A program made the translations under genes and the position numbers. From Abyssibacter profundi (lineage in GTDB: Bacteria > Pseudomonadota > Gammaproteobacteria > Nevskiales > OUC007): a stretch of 64,000 nt of DNA. A model generated the notes under the pieces. The model was not told the origin of the DNA and ran no database searches. It was given only the letters and a program-made list of their open reading frames with translations. Location of the stretch: contig NZ_QEQK01000003.1 in NCBI RefSeq assembly GCF_003151135.1, positions 235,526 to 299,525 on the forward strand. The letters are read 5' to 3'. Below are positions 38,300-47,484 of the stretch, one piece after another. Position 1 is the first letter of the stretch. Every line of letters begins with the position of its first letter.

Positions 38300-38426
38300 C
38301 TCGATTGCGCGGTGTGACATCACCGGTAGTCATTCGCGGGACCCGCGAGTGTACGCGGGGCACCAGTCTGGACGGTAACTTGGTGTCCAGCATGCCGATC
38401 CTCAAGACCCTAGTCAGCAGCGAGAC

Positions 38427-39599
38427 ATGCTTATGCAAAATTTATTGATCACCGGGTGCCTGGGCCTTGTCATGGTCCTGGCGAATGGCGTTGCCAACGC
38501 GTCGGGGGTCCAGGAGCGGCTGGACGAGATTGAACTGCCACCCGGCTTCAGCATCAGTCTATATGCCGATGATGTCCCCAATGCGCGGTCGATGACGCTG
38601 AGCGAACAGGGGGTGTTGTACGTGGGCACCCGCAGCAAGGACGTGGTCTACGCCTTGCAGGATGTCGACGGCGATGGTCGCGCTGATCGGCAGGTGGTGG
38701 TGGCGCGCGGACTGGATATGCCCAATGGTGTCGCCTGGCACGACGGCGATTTGTACATCGCGGAAAACGAGCGCATCACCCGCCTTCAGAATATCGACGA
38801 ACAGCTGGACGACCCGCCCAAGCCCGAGGTGATCTACGACCAGTTGCCGGCGGAGACGCACCACGGTTGGCGGTATCTTGCGATGGGGCCGGACGGCTGG
38901 CTGTATGTCGCCATCGGTGCGCCCTGCAATATCTGTGATGCCGGCGACCCGTTCGCGAGCATCGCACGGCTGCGCCCTGACGGCTCGGGATTCGAGATCT
39001 ACGCCCGCGGCGTGCGTAATTCAGTCGGTTTCACCTGGCACCCCGAGGACCAGGCGCTGTGGTTCACCGATAACGGTCGCGACTGGCTGGGCGATGACCT
39101 GCCTCCCTGCGAGCTGAACCGTGCAGACCGAGCAGGCCTGCACTTTGGCTACCCCGCCTGTCATGGCGAGTCGGTGGTCGATCCCGAGTTCGGCGCGCCG
39201 GGGGCCTGCGAGGACGCGAGGGCGCCGGTCCAGGCGCTGGGCCCGCACGTCGCGCCGCTGGGTCTGAGTTTTCTGACCGGTGAGACACTGCCGGCGGCGT
39301 ATCAGGGGCAGCTACTGCTCGCCGAACATGGCTCCTGGAACCGCAGCGAGAAAATCGGCTACCGCCTGATGCTGGTGACGCTTGATGGTCACCAGGCGAC
39401 AGATTATCGCCCGTTTGCAACCGGCTGGCTGGAGGGCGAGCAGGCTTGGGGCCGGCCGGTGGATGTCTTGCAGTTGCCGGATGCGTCGGTCCTGGTCTCC
39501 GATGATCATGCCGGCGTGATCTACCGGATCGCCCACGCACCGATGTCCGCCGCCGCCGACATCGCTTACGATGAATCCAACGAATCCGTGATTCCCTAG
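38427..39599 (+). CDS. PQQ-dependent sugar dehydrogenase (sorbosone/glucose dehydrogenase-like)
   Basis: A 390-residue periplasmic six-bladed beta-propeller with a signal peptide (LLITGCLGLVMVLANGVANA). Family features: FSISLYADDVPNARSMTLSEQGVLYVGTRSKDVVYAL, VARGLDMPNGVAWHDGDLYIAE, HHGWRYLAMGPDGWLYVAIGAPCNICD, YARGVRNSVGFTWHPEDQALWFTDNGRDWLGDDLPPCELN and AEHGSWNRSEKIGYRLMLV. It probably oxidises a sugar or aldehyde and donates electrons to the respiratory chain. No PQQ-synthesis genes are in the window. sppA starts 12 bases downstream. Confidence 0.87.
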   Translation: MLMQNLLITGCLGLVMVLANGVANASGVQERLDEIELPPGFSISLYADDVPNARSMTLSEQGVLYVGTRSKDVVYALQDVDGDGRADRQVVVARGLDMPNGVAWHDGDLYIAENERITRLQNIDEQLDDPPKPEVIYDQLPAETHHGWRYLAMGPDGWLYVAIGAPCNICDAGDPFASIARLRPDGSGFEIYARGVRNSVGFTWHPEDQALWFTDNGRDWLGDDLPPCELNRADRAGLHFGYPACHGESVVDPEFGAPGACEDARAPVQALGPHVAPLGLSFLTGETLPAAYQGQLLLAEHGSWNRSEKIGYRLMLVTLDGHQATDYRPFATGWLEGEQAWGRPVDVLQLPDASVLVSDDHAGVIYRIAHAPMSAAADIAYDESNESVIP

Positions 39600-39611
39600 A
39601 GATCGCAAGAC

Positions 39612-41510
39612 ATGGCCAAATCCCCAAATCTGCTGCGCCGCTTCTTCGGCGCGATCTGGACGCTGTTCTCGGTTGTCTACAAGCTCTTCATCATCTTGTC
39701 AGTGCTCATCGTCATCGGCGTGCTGTACATGGGCTTCAAGGGCGGCGCCCCGGTCACCGTGCCCGATAATGTGGCCTTGGTCTGGCACCCGGCTGGCGTG
39801 GTCGTCGAGCAGAACGATCGGGACCCGACCGAGGAATTCTTCAGCGAGCTGGCCGGTGAGGGGCCGTTGCAGACCGAGTTGAGGGATCTGGTCGATGCCC
39901 TGGACTATGCCCGCGATGACAGCCGGATTCGTGTCGCCGTGTTGTGGCTGGATGCACTGGCCTATGCCGGACCGGCGCAGCTCGAAGAGCTCCGGGTGGC
40001 GATCAACCGGTTCAAGGAGAGCGGCAAACGGGTCATTGCCTATGCGCCGGGCTACACCCAGCGTGCCTACTATCTGGCCGCACAGGCCGACGAGGTCTTG
40101 ATGGACCCCATGGGCATGGTGTTTCTCGAAGGCTATGCGGTTTACAACAACTACTACCCCGGCCTGCTGGACAAGCTGGGCGTGAACATGCACGTATTCC
40201 AGGCCGGCGAATACAAGTCGGCGGTTGAGCCGTTCCAGCGCGCCGACATGTCGGCAGCTGCTCGCGAGGCCAACCGCAGTTGGCTGGACACTTTGTGGGG
40301 CAAGTACGTTGGCGATGTGGCCAGCGGGCGAGGCTTGGCCACCGAGGCCATTAACCAGTACGTGGAAGGATTCGTGGATCAGCTGGCCGCGGCCGATGGC
40401 GACCCTGCCAAGGTGGCATTGAACGCCCAGTTGGTCGACGAGCTATTGCCGCTGCAGGCCGTGCGCGAGCGCATCGGGACCACCGTGGGCATGGCCGATG
40501 ACCACGAGAGCTTCCGCCAGATCAATTTTCGTCGCTACCTCAAGGCGGTACGTAAGTCGCCACCGCCGGATCGACAGGTGGCCGTGGTGACCGTACAAGG
40601 GTCCATCGTGCCCGGTGAGAGCGCCGAAGGGTCGGCGGGTGGTGACACCATCGCTGATCTGCTGCGCGAGGCCCGCGATGACGACCACGTGGCCGCCGTT
40701 GTGCTCCGCGTCAACTCGCCCGGTGGTGGCATTTACCCCTCGGAACAGATTCGTCGGAGCGTGATCGAAGTCCAGGAAGCCGGCAAGCCGGTGGTCGTGT
40801 CCATGTCGACACTGGCGGCTTCCGGTGGGTACTGGATCTCCGCACCTGCCGATCGCATCTTCGCCCATGACACGACGATTACCGGGTCGATTGGCGTCTT
40901 CGGGATCTTCCCGACCTTCGAGGACACCCTGGAGAAGATCGGTGTCACCACCGACGGGGTTGGCACCACGCCGCTGGCCGGTGCCATCCGTGCAGACCGT
41001 CCGCTGGGCGATTCCGTGCGCAGACTTATTGAGTTGATCATTTCCAAGGATTACCGGCAGTTCATCGGCTACGTGGCAGACGGACGAGACATGACGCCGG
41101 AGCGGGTCGACGAGATTGCGCAGGGGCGGGTCTGGAGCGGTTTGGATGCCGCCCAACTCGGTCTGGTTGACGAGATCGGTGGCTTTCGCTCGGCGGTGAC
41201 TGCAGCAGCGCAGGCGGCAGGGCTGGACGCCGATGCCCCCGAGGTGCGCTATCTGCGCCCGCCGCGTGACCTCAGTTTTGCGTTCCTGGCGCCGTTCACC
41301 CAATCAATGGCCCGGTTGGACTGGGCCCGCGCGGCACTGGGTCTGTTCGCCAAGGAGTCAGCTGCGGCGAGCCGGCTGCAGGGCGATGTGCGCTGGCTGC
41401 GTCAGATCGCCGAAGGCCAGGCCCAGGGCGCTGTCTCTCATTGTCTCTGCGTGATGGCCGCCGACGCCCCATTGGCGCAGCAGCGTGCTCGCGCTGGCGA
41501 GCGCCTGTAA
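39612..41510 (+). CDS. sppA: Signal peptide peptidase SppA, 67K type
   Basis: A 632-residue membrane-bound serine protease of family S49 that degrades cleaved signal peptides. An N-terminal membrane anchor ([22 protein letters not shown]) precedes two tandem S49 repeats. The catalytic Lys lies in the first repeat ([16 protein letters not shown]) and the Ser in the second ([19 protein letters not shown]), as in E. coli Spp[22 protein letters not shown] is also conserved. It starts 12 bases after the sugar dehydrogenase gene, and its last codons run close to the hydrolase start. Confidence 0.93.
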   Translation: MAKSPNLLRRFFGAIWTLFSVVYKLFIILSVLIVIGVLYMGFKGGAPVTVPDNVALVWHPAGVVVEQNDRDPTEEFFSELAGEGPLQTELRDLVDALDYARDDSRIRVAVLWLDALAYAGPAQLEELRVAINRFKESGKRVIAYAPGYTQRAYYLAAQADEVLMDPMGMVFLEGYAVYNNYYPGLLDKLGVNMHVFQAGEYKSAVEPFQRADMSAAAREANRSWLDTLWGKYVGDVASGRGLATEAINQYVEGFVDQLAAADGDPAKVALNAQLVDELLPLQAVRERIGTTVGMADDHESFRQINFRRYLKAVRKSPPPDRQVAVVTVQGSIVPGESAEGSAGGDTIADLLREARDDDHVAAVVLRVNSPGGGIYPSEQIRRSVIEVQEAGKPVVVSMSTLAASGGYWISAPADRIFAHDTTITGSIGVFGIFPTFEDTLEKIGVTTDGVGTTPLAGAIRADRPLGDSVRRLIELIISKDYRQFIGYVADGRDMTPERVDEIAQGRVWSGLDAAQLGLVDEIGGFRSAVTAAAQAAGLDADAPEVRYLRPPRDLSFAFLAPFTQSMARLDWARAALGLFAKESAAASRLQGDVRWLRQIAEGQAQGAVSHCLCVMAADAPLAQQRARAGERL

Positions 41511-41517
41511 ACCGACC

Positions 41518-42342
41518 ATGCCGACACTGCGTCTCGAAGGGACCGACTGCCACTACAACGATACTGGCGAGGGACCTGCGCTGGTGTTGATTCACGGCCT
41601 GGGTGCGAGCCAGGCCGACTGGTTCACACAGCTGCCGGCGTTCGAACGCCAGTATCGCTGCATTGCACCGGACCTGACCGGGCACGGGGGCAGTAGTCCT
41701 GACGGGCCCTACGATATCTTTGCCCAGGCCCGGCGACTGTTCGCATTGCTCGATGCGCTGGGTGTGCAGCAGGCCCATGTCCTGGGGCACAGCATGGGGG
41801 GCGCCGTGGCGCAGAGCATGGCGCTGGTGGCCCCAGAACGCGTGCGTTCGCTGACCATCTGCAACAGCACGGCCGGCTTTCGTCCGACCACGCCCAAGAA
41901 ATTGCTGGAAGCGGTATCGCGGGTGGCGCTGGTGGGGACGTTGGGTGTCCAGCCGCTGGCTGGCCTCATCGCCTATCGCCTGTTTCCGCATGCCGACCAG
42001 GCAGACCTGCGGCGGACCATGCGGGCACACTTCGCGCAGGGGTCGCGTCCGGTGTATCTGTGTAGCCTGTTCGCGCTGGGACGATGGTCGATCTGGCACC
42101 GTCTGGCCGACATCACCTGCTCCACGTTGGTGATTGCTGCCGAGCACGACTACTTTCCACTGACCGAAACCCAGCGGCTGGTGGAGGGCATCCCCGATGC
42201 ACAGCTCCAGGTGTTTCCGGGCAGCCGACACGGTACGCCGATGGACCGTGCCGAAGCGTTTAACACGCGGGTACTGGAGTTCCTCGCCGCGGCGAGGGGC
42301 CCGGTGCAGGCCCCGCCACTGGGCGAGGCGGCACCTGCCTAG
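41518..42342 (+). CDS. Alpha/beta-hydrolase fold protein
   Basis: A 274-residue hydrolase starting MPTLRLEGTDCHYNDTGEGPALVLIHGLGASQADWF, with oxyanion HG motif, nucleophile elbow GHSMGG (VLGHSMGGAVAQSMAL), acid region VIAAEHDYFPL and late histidine SRHGTPMD. This is the BioH/haloperoxidase-like group, with broad possible substrates. ATG 41518 is 7 bases after the sppA stop. Its TAG stop falls inside the left end of a palindromic repeat, so the present C-terminus is set by that element. Confidence 0.85.
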   Translation: MPTLRLEGTDCHYNDTGEGPALVLIHGLGASQADWFTQLPAFERQYRCIAPDLTGHGGSSPDGPYDIFAQARRLFALLDALGVQQAHVLGHSMGGAVAQSMALVAPERVRSLTICNSTAGFRPTTPKKLLEAVSRVALVGTLGVQPLAGLIAYRLFPHADQADLRRTMRAHFAQGSRPVYLCSLFALGRWSIWHRLADITCSTLVIAAEHDYFPLTETQRLVEGIPDAQLQVFPGSRHGTPMDRAEAFNTRVLEFLAAARGPVQAPPLGEAAPA

Positions 42343-42386
42343 GGAAGCACTGATTTATTCGCGCCGCGAATCAATCAGTGCTTCCC
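42339..42386. repeat. Near-perfect palindrome, short form of a dispersed hairpin repeat
   Basis: Starts CTAGGGAAGCACTGATT and ends AATCAGTGCTTCCC. Between the 14-bp arms (42342-42355 and 42373-42386) lies ATTCGCG-C-CGCGAAT, so nearly the whole element folds into one hairpin with a single T/C mismatch. The first 28 bases match 25 of 28 at 63825-63852, the longer copy at the window end. It separates convergent hydrolase genes and could also terminate transcription. Confidence 0.8.
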
Positions 42387-42392
42387 TTGCGC

Positions 42393-43319
42393 TCAGCTTG
42401 GGGTTTCGATGACCGGGCCGGTGGTGTCCGACAGCCTGATCAAAAAATCGCCGACCAGTTGGGCGAACCGTTCGGGTTGTTCCAGGTCCGGGAAATGTCC
42501 GCATTGCTCCATCTCGACGATCTCGGCGGCAGGGGCGTGGCGCAGTGAGCTGCTGCGGTCCGTTGTCGCGTGCGATCGATCGTTGTTGCCCCAGAGCACG
42601 AGGGTGGGTGTGTCCAGCGATTCCTCGGTGAGCGCCGGCCCCCAGCGCTGCAGCATCGTGGCCAGTGGGTAGCCGGCCCCGGCGTCCAGCAGTCGCAGGG
42701 CGGTCGCGGTGAGCGGCTCATGGTCGGTCTCCGCTGCGGTGGAGAATCGGTACCAGAAGCGCGTGAGCCGGGTGGCGCCCAAGCGACCCAGCCATTGGCC
42801 CAGCCCTGGCCTGCGCAGGCGATGCTGTGGATCCATGCGGTCGCACCAGGCCCGCATGCCGGCCACGTCGGGGACCTGCGCCAGCACCAGACCGGTCACC
42901 GGAACACGCCCCCGCCGGGCGATTTCACAGGCAACAAAGCCGCAGATGCAGGGGCCATAAAGCACCCAAGGCCCATTGCCCAACTGCTGCAGGGCAGCTT
43001 CAACGGCCTCGACGGTTGCCATGAACTCTAGCGCGCGCCCGCGCCGGACAGACGAGAAACCGAATCCCGGAAGCTCCATCATGATGCTGGCCGTGCATGC
43101 GTCGAGCGCCCGGAGTGTCTGATCGTAGTGCTCGACCATGTTGGGCGGGTCGCAGAGGAGTACCAGCGTGGGCGATGCCCCGGCAGGCCCGCTGCGGCGG
43201 ATGCGGATGGATCCCTCGGTGACGGTCACCTGGGCGCTGGTGGCCGAAGCCGGGGGCCGGCGGTTGTGCCGCCAAAGCCATGCATCCAGGGCGGCTGCGG
43301 GACTGGAGCCCCGCGTCAT
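42393..43319 (-). CDS. Alpha/beta-hydrolase with a Cys at the nucleophile position
   Basis: A 308-residue protein of alpha/beta-hydrolase fold: ASPTLVLLCDPPNMVEHYD replaces the usual HG oxyanion strand, MELPGFGFSS follows, then the elbow is YGPCICGFVACEIARRG. This aligns with GxSxG as G-P-C-I-C, placing Cys where Ser is normal. Acid candidate LVLWGNNDRS and base candidate EQCGHFPDLEQPERFA are intact. It could be a cysteine hydrolase like dienelactone hydrolase, or altered in function. No signal peptide is seen. Confidence 0.78.
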   Translation of the reverse strand: MTRGSSPAAALDAWLWRHNRRPPASATSAQVTVTEGSIRIRRSGPAGASPTLVLLCDPPNMVEHYDQTLRALDACTASIMMELPGFGFSSVRRGRALEFMATVEAVEAALQQLGNGPWVLYGPCICGFVACEIARRGRVPVTGLVLAQVPDVAGMRAWCDRMDPQHRLRRPGLGQWLGRLGATRLTRFWYRFSTAAETDHEPLTATALRLLDAGAGYPLATMLQRWGPALTEESLDTPTLVLWGNNDRSHATTDRSSSLRHAPAAEIVEMEQCGHFPDLEQPERFAQLVGDFLIRLSDTTGPVIETPS

Positions 43320-43376
43320 GTTGCCACCTGTGCTGGCCCGTTCAACACCGGGAGCAGAGCACCGGCGTTCGGTGGG

Positions 43377-43931
43377 CTAGTCACCGGTGGCTTCTAGCTT
43401 GAAGAAGGCTGCCAGGATGAGTCCGGCGATGGTCCAGTTGACGACGCTGTAAAGCACCCCGACCAGTGCCCAGGGCATGGCCACGGGCCACCAGATCGTG
43501 CTGCCAAGATCGTAGGTGAAGCTTGCGGTGACGCCGAGCAGCACAACGAAACCCACACGGCGACCGTAGCTGCCAAGCGAGTTGGCACTCAGTTCCAGCA
43601 GCCAGCCGATGAGCAAGGCCATCCCGAACAAATGGATCAGCCCCTTGATGAACACCTTGGGGTCCATGGCAGGGCTGCCTTCGACCTGGATATGAATCAT
43701 GGCGACCGGGCCGGCTTCATGCAGTCGCGTCATGGCCTCGTGGTCATCCTGCATGCCCGGAACAAAATAGGTGCCGCTGGCGGGCATCTGCGCCTTGAGC
43801 GCCTGGCCCAATGCCACATCATCCGTGGCCGTCTGCATGACGCTGGTGGGCACCGGACTCATCCAGAACACAGCCCCCCAGACGAACATCGCGATCGCGG
43901 CCAGCAGGCCACCGAGTACATAGCGCTTCAT
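43377..43931 (-). CDS. Hypothetical membrane protein, 184 residues
   Basis: No family recognised. There is an N-terminal hydrophobic segment (YVLGGLLAAIAMFVWGAVFWMSP), an extracytoplasmic stretch of about 80 residues (QTATDDVALGQALKAQMPASGTYFVPGMQDDHEAMTRLHEAGPVAMIHIQVEGSPAMDPKVF), then three further helices (LIHLFGMALLIGWLL, VGFVVLLGVTASFTYDL, ALVGVLYSVVNWTIAGLILAAFF). The four-helix layout and conserved-looking WWPVAMPWALVG segment suggest a real protein. The ribosome-binding site is AAAGGGGA. A GC-rich hairpin (43957-43975) precedes it. Confidence 0.7.
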   Translation of the reverse strand: MKRYVLGGLLAAIAMFVWGAVFWMSPVPTSVMQTATDDVALGQALKAQMPASGTYFVPGMQDDHEAMTRLHEAGPVAMIHIQVEGSPAMDPKVFIKGLIHLFGMALLIGWLLELSANSLGSYGRRVGFVVLLGVTASFTYDLGSTIWWPVAMPWALVGVLYSVVNWTIAGLILAAFFKLEATGD

Positions 43932-43956
43932 GATTCGATCCCCTTTGTGGATTCCA

Positions 43957-43975
43957 CCACCGGTCCCCCCGGTGG
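43957..43975. other. GC-rich hairpin upstream of the 184-residue membrane protein
   Basis: Stem CCACCGG with CCGGTGG around TCCCC. It lies between the MMPL gene stop and the next start on the minus strand. No T-run follows, so a terminator role is uncertain. Confidence 0.35.
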
Positions 43976-44024
43976 ATGCATCCTAGCGCGGTCGTGATCG
44001 GGACTGCCACGAGCGCGCCGAGGA

Positions 44025-46589
44025 TCAGTTCGTCGGCGCGTCGCCGAGATAGGCGCGGCTGTCCTGGCTGCGGCGCTCGGCCTGAATGGCATTGAGATTG
44101 AACATGACGACTGCGGCAATCCGTGGGGCCTGGCGCACCAGCTGCCGCAGATCAGCACTGCTGAAGCGAATCAGGCGGACCGGTGATTGGGCGACCACAT
44201 TGGCCGTCCGTGCCTGCTGAAACAGTCCGACCTCGCCGACCAGCGCGCCACGGCCGAGTGTGGCGACATGCCAATCCCGGTCTGCCCGGTCTCGATCCAC
44301 GCGCAGTTCGCCATCGATGACGACAAAACACTCGTCGCTGTGGTCGCCGGCACGCATGATCACGGCGCCAGCGGGTCTTGTCTGCAAATCGGTCAGCAGG
44401 GCGAAGGTGCGGGCCTGTCGTTTGCTCAGTCCGGCCAGCAGGGGAATCTGATGCTGGGGATCGGTGCCCAGGTCCAGGCGTAGCGTGTCCCACAGCGTGA
44501 CAAAGCGCATGCGCGCGGCCAGTAGCGGGGTGAGAAACACGTCGCAACACCAGGCGACCATGAGTGCCAGCGCGCAGAGCAAGCCGAATTGCAGATGTGC
44601 TTCCAGAGCGGTGGCCATCAGGCAGATGAAGCCGACGATCAGCGCCAGCGTGGTCATTGTGATCGGCAGCAGTGTTTGCTCCAGGGCCTCGATGGCCGCC
44701 GGACGTTCCGCTGCGCGGCGACGGGCCAGGGCGTGGTAGCGCGCGAAGTAGTGCAGCGTGTCGTCCACGGCGATACCCAGCACCACGCAGGCAGCCAGTC
44801 CAGTCACCGGCCCCAGTTGCAGGCCCGACCAGCCAATGAAGCCGAAGAAGGCCAGCAGGGGCAGGGTGTTCGGCAGCAACAGCAGCAGTCCGGTGCGGGC
44901 CGAGGCGAAGAGGATGCCGAGCAACACCCACATGGCCGCCAGCGCCAGCAGCAGCGAGCGACTCTGACTTTTTGCAAGCGCTTCCGCCGAAGCCTGCAGC
45001 CGTTGCAGGCTGCCACGGACCGTGGTGGTGGCCGAGGGCAGGCTCCGCCGGAGACCGGCCAGTGCCTGGTCGATGTCGTCGAGTAGCTGGGCAGCCTCGC
45101 CGGAGCCGGTGACAGGCGTGCTGAGCTGCAGGCGTGCAACCCGAAACCTGCGATCGATCCGGTCATACACCGAATCGCTGGTACCGAACACCAGCAGTTG
45201 AGCCAATGCTGGACCCGCGGGCAGGTCGGCATCCTTTTGGCCGAACCACTGGCTTGCCGCGCGGGCATGGTCCAGATGCGTGAAAACCGTACCGACACGG
45301 GCGTTGGCCTCCAGCGTCTGCTCTAGCTGCTTCAAGGTGGCGTGCGCGCCGGGCTCGATCCAGGCCTGGGGTCGGTCCAGGGCGATCTCGATGTCCAGCG
45401 TCTGTAATCCGCCCACCGCGTGATTGAGTCGCTCGAAGTTCTGACGGGCGGGGTCTTGTGTGGGCAGGCCGCGCATCGGATCAAGTTCGTGGGTCACACG
45501 CACCGCGCCTACGGCGAGTCCGATGAGCAGCAAGGCCCAGACGAACAACAATCGCTTGGATCCATGGGCTGTCAGACGGGCGGCCAGCCCGAGTACGGGT
45601 TGGAGCAGCTGCGGCCAGCCACGCCGCCAGTGCGGTTTGCGGGCACGTGTGCGCAGCACCAGCGGCAGCACGGTGAGCACGCTCAGCGCCGAGAACCCGG
45701 CGCCGAGGCTGGCCAGCAGGGCGAAGTCTCGGATGGCTGGCGCCGGGCTGAGCGCGAGCGCCAGCAGGCCCGCGATGGTGGTCGCGGCCGTGAGCAGCAT
45801 CGGCTGGCGTACGGCTCGAACGGCCTCCGTCAGGGTGTCCGTGCTCGCCGAGCTGGCGATGAGGTGCATGGCGTAGGCCAGCGTCAGTGTGGCCGTTAGC
45901 GCGGGCGCGATCAGCGTCACCATGTCCAGTGGAATGCCCAGCGCCCGCTGCGCGGCCAGTGTCCAGAGCAGGCTGACAACCATGCTCAGGACAATGCCAG
46001 CGGCCGCGCGCAGGCTGCGCCACAGCAGCAGCATCAGGAGAATGAATCCGGCGCTGCCACCGACCAGCAGCCGTGAAAGCCCGGTTTCGATCACCTGCGC
46101 CTGGGCCTGATCCAGCAGCTGGGGAGCGGTGATTGAGGTGCTGAGTCCGTCGATGCGACTCAGCGCGAGCACCGCGTCTGCCAGCTGGGTCAGGTCGGTA
46201 CCGGCATGCGACTCGATCCGGCCGAGCAGCGCCGTACCATCTGCGCTAACCCATCGGTCTCTGATCAGCGGGTGCTGCGACAGCGATGCGGCGTCGATGC
46301 GGCCGATGTTCGGGGCAAGCTGGGTTGGCAGTTTCACGTCGCTGACGGCGGGCAGGGCGCGTAGATCGGACGCCCGTGCGTCAATGGCAGCGAGTTGCGC
46401 CGCGGTGATCGGGGTGTCGCCGTGCCAGCCCAGCACCAACACGTGGTCTATGGGCGGGCCAGGCGTCGATTGCAGGCGCTCGGTCGAGACATCAATCGCC
46501 GGGCCAGGACCAGACTGGACCAGCCACGCCACGGCCCAGGCCGTGAGCGCCGCCAGAACAAGCCATCGGCCTCGGGCCCACAGGGGCAT
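44025..46589 (-). CDS. MMPL/RND-superfamily exporter fused to a C-terminal cyclic-nucleotide-binding domain
   Basis: An 854-residue inner-membrane protein with two RND-type halves, each a periplasmic domain plus membrane block (GFILLMLLLWRSLRAAAGIVLSMVVSLLW and LLLALAAMWVLLGILFASARTGLLLLLPNTLPLLAF, then GPVTGLAACVVLGIAVDDTLHYFARY with the charged GIAVDDTLHY relay). It looks like a hydrophobe/lipid exporter. The last ~135 residues are a CRP/cNMP-binding beta-roll: RAGDHSDECFVVIDGELRVDRDRADRDWHVATLGRGALVGEVGLFQQARTANVVAQSPVRLIRFS, keeping the phosphate-cassette Glu and Arg (GEVGLFQQARTA). Fusion to MMPL is unusual and suggests nucleotide gating. A LolA-like gene lies 4 bases upstream. Confidence 0.85.
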   Translation of the reverse strand: MPLWARGRWLVLAALTAWAVAWLVQSGPGPAIDVSTERLQSTPGPPIDHVLVLGWHGDTPITAAQLAAIDARASDLRALPAVSDVKLPTQLAPNIGRIDAASLSQHPLIRDRWVSADGTALLGRIESHAGTDLTQLADAVLALSRIDGLSTSITAPQLLDQAQAQVIETGLSRLLVGGSAGFILLMLLLWRSLRAAAGIVLSMVVSLLWTLAAQRALGIPLDMVTLIAPALTATLTLAYAMHLIASSASTDTLTEAVRAVRQPMLLTAATTIAGLLALALSPAPAIRDFALLASLGAGFSALSVLTVLPLVLRTRARKPHWRRGWPQLLQPVLGLAARLTAHGSKRLLFVWALLLIGLAVGAVRVTHELDPMRGLPTQDPARQNFERLNHAVGGLQTLDIEIALDRPQAWIEPGAHATLKQLEQTLEANARVGTVFTHLDHARAASQWFGQKDADLPAGPALAQLLVFGTSDSVYDRIDRRFRVARLQLSTPVTGSGEAAQLLDDIDQALAGLRRSLPSATTTVRGSLQRLQASAEALAKSQSRSLLLALAAMWVLLGILFASARTGLLLLLPNTLPLLAFFGFIGWSGLQLGPVTGLAACVVLGIAVDDTLHYFARYHALARRRAAERPAAIEALEQTLLPITMTTLALIVGFICLMATALEAHLQFGLLCALALMVAWCCDVFLTPLLAARMRFVTLWDTLRLDLGTDPQHQIPLLAGLSKRQARTFALLTDLQTRPAGAVIMRAGDHSDECFVVIDGELRVDRDRADRDWHVATLGRGALVGEVGLFQQARTANVVAQSPVRLIRFSSADLRQLVRQAPRIAAVVMFNLNAIQAERRSQDSRAYLGDAPTN

Positions 46590-46593
46590 GGTG

Positions 46594-47421
46594 TTACTCG
46601 ACGGTCATGAACAGGCGCGGATCGAATGCGGCATCGTTCAGGTCGGCGTGATAGCGGACATCACCCAGGTGCAGCTCCGTGCGTCTGTTCGGGGTGCGCA
46701 GGTCCTGCATGGTCCATTCGTGCCCGACGAAACGGCCGTCTTCCTTGGACAGAATCTCCGGATTGAGTTGGAGCTGCTTGAGCTGATGCCCGTCTGGTGC
46801 AAAGAAATCGACACGGAGTGCCAAGCATGTGCGCTGGTCGACATGGCTGATGATGCGCCCATAGGGCGAGGCGTTGCGCTGTGCGGGTCGGACCGCGAGT
46901 CGATATACGGGGCGGTCACCCAGCATCCCGTCGTCTTCGCGTGCGACATGGGCTTGGCTGAACACCCCGAAAATCTGTTTGAGGTCAACGTAGCTGAAAT
47001 CCGTGCCCCAGAGGTTGCTCCACACCATCTCACCATCAATTTCCCGCGTGGCGCGCAGGCTGGGCAGGTAAATGCGGACATCGTCGTGTTCCACGCCGCT
47101 GCGCAGCAGGTAGCGGGTGCCGGCCAGCTCCTCTGGGCGTAGTACGTGCAGCATCAGGTTGATGGCGCGTTCGCCGATCCGGCGACCGTACATCTGGATC
47201 ACCATGCGTCGCTCGATGCTGGCGCCGTCATAAGTCGTAATCCCCAGCATCTGCGAGAACGTTTCCTGGGGAACGTTGCCGTTCATGCATAGGGTGACAT
47301 CTTCGGCCGACTCCAGCTGCGCCGCAGCCGGCGCTGCCCAAAGGCACAGAAGAGCGACCAGACTGGCCAGTCGCGCGGTCAGGTGGGGGCGTGGACGAAG
47401 GTCAGCGCGATGTTCTGTCAT
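46594..47421 (-). CDS. LolA-like outer-membrane lipoprotein-sorting/lipid-carrier protein
   Basis: A 275-residue exported protein (signal LASLVALLCLWAAPAAAQ). The body is a beta-rich LolA_like half-barrel family often annotated as outer-membrane lipoprotein-sorting: RRMVIQMYGRRIGERAINLMLHVLRPEELAGTRYLLRS, then IYLPSLRATREIDGEMVWSNLWGTDFSYVDLKQIFGV, DRPVYRLAVRP, RTCLALRVDFFAPDGHQLKQLQLNPEI. It probably receives or carries the hydrophobic substrate of the adjacent MMPL exporter across the periplasm. Such MMPL/LolA_like pairs recur in proteobacteria. The gene ends 4 bases before the exporter gene. Confidence 0.82.
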   Translation of the reverse strand: MTEHRADLRPRPHLTARLASLVALLCLWAAPAAAQLESAEDVTLCMNGNVPQETFSQMLGITTYDGASIERRMVIQMYGRRIGERAINLMLHVLRPEELAGTRYLLRSGVEHDDVRIYLPSLRATREIDGEMVWSNLWGTDFSYVDLKQIFGVFSQAHVAREDDGMLGDRPVYRLAVRPAQRNASPYGRIISHVDQRTCLALRVDFFAPDGHQLKQLQLNPEILSKEDGRFVGHEWTMQDLRTPNRRTELHLGDVRYHADLNDAAFDPRLFMTVE

Positions 47422-47484
47422 GGCTAGGCGGGGTTGGGAGACGCCCTCATCATCGTGGACCCAGCTGCTGGAGGCCAGTGCTGA

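Noticed and set aside
38334..38348. 15-nt palindrome TCGCGGGACCCGCGA upstream of the peroxiredoxin gene as an OxyR or PerR site
   Set aside because: It is a simple GC-only inverted repeat and lacks the spaced ATAG/CTAT-type pattern expected of OxyR; no basis to name a regulator.
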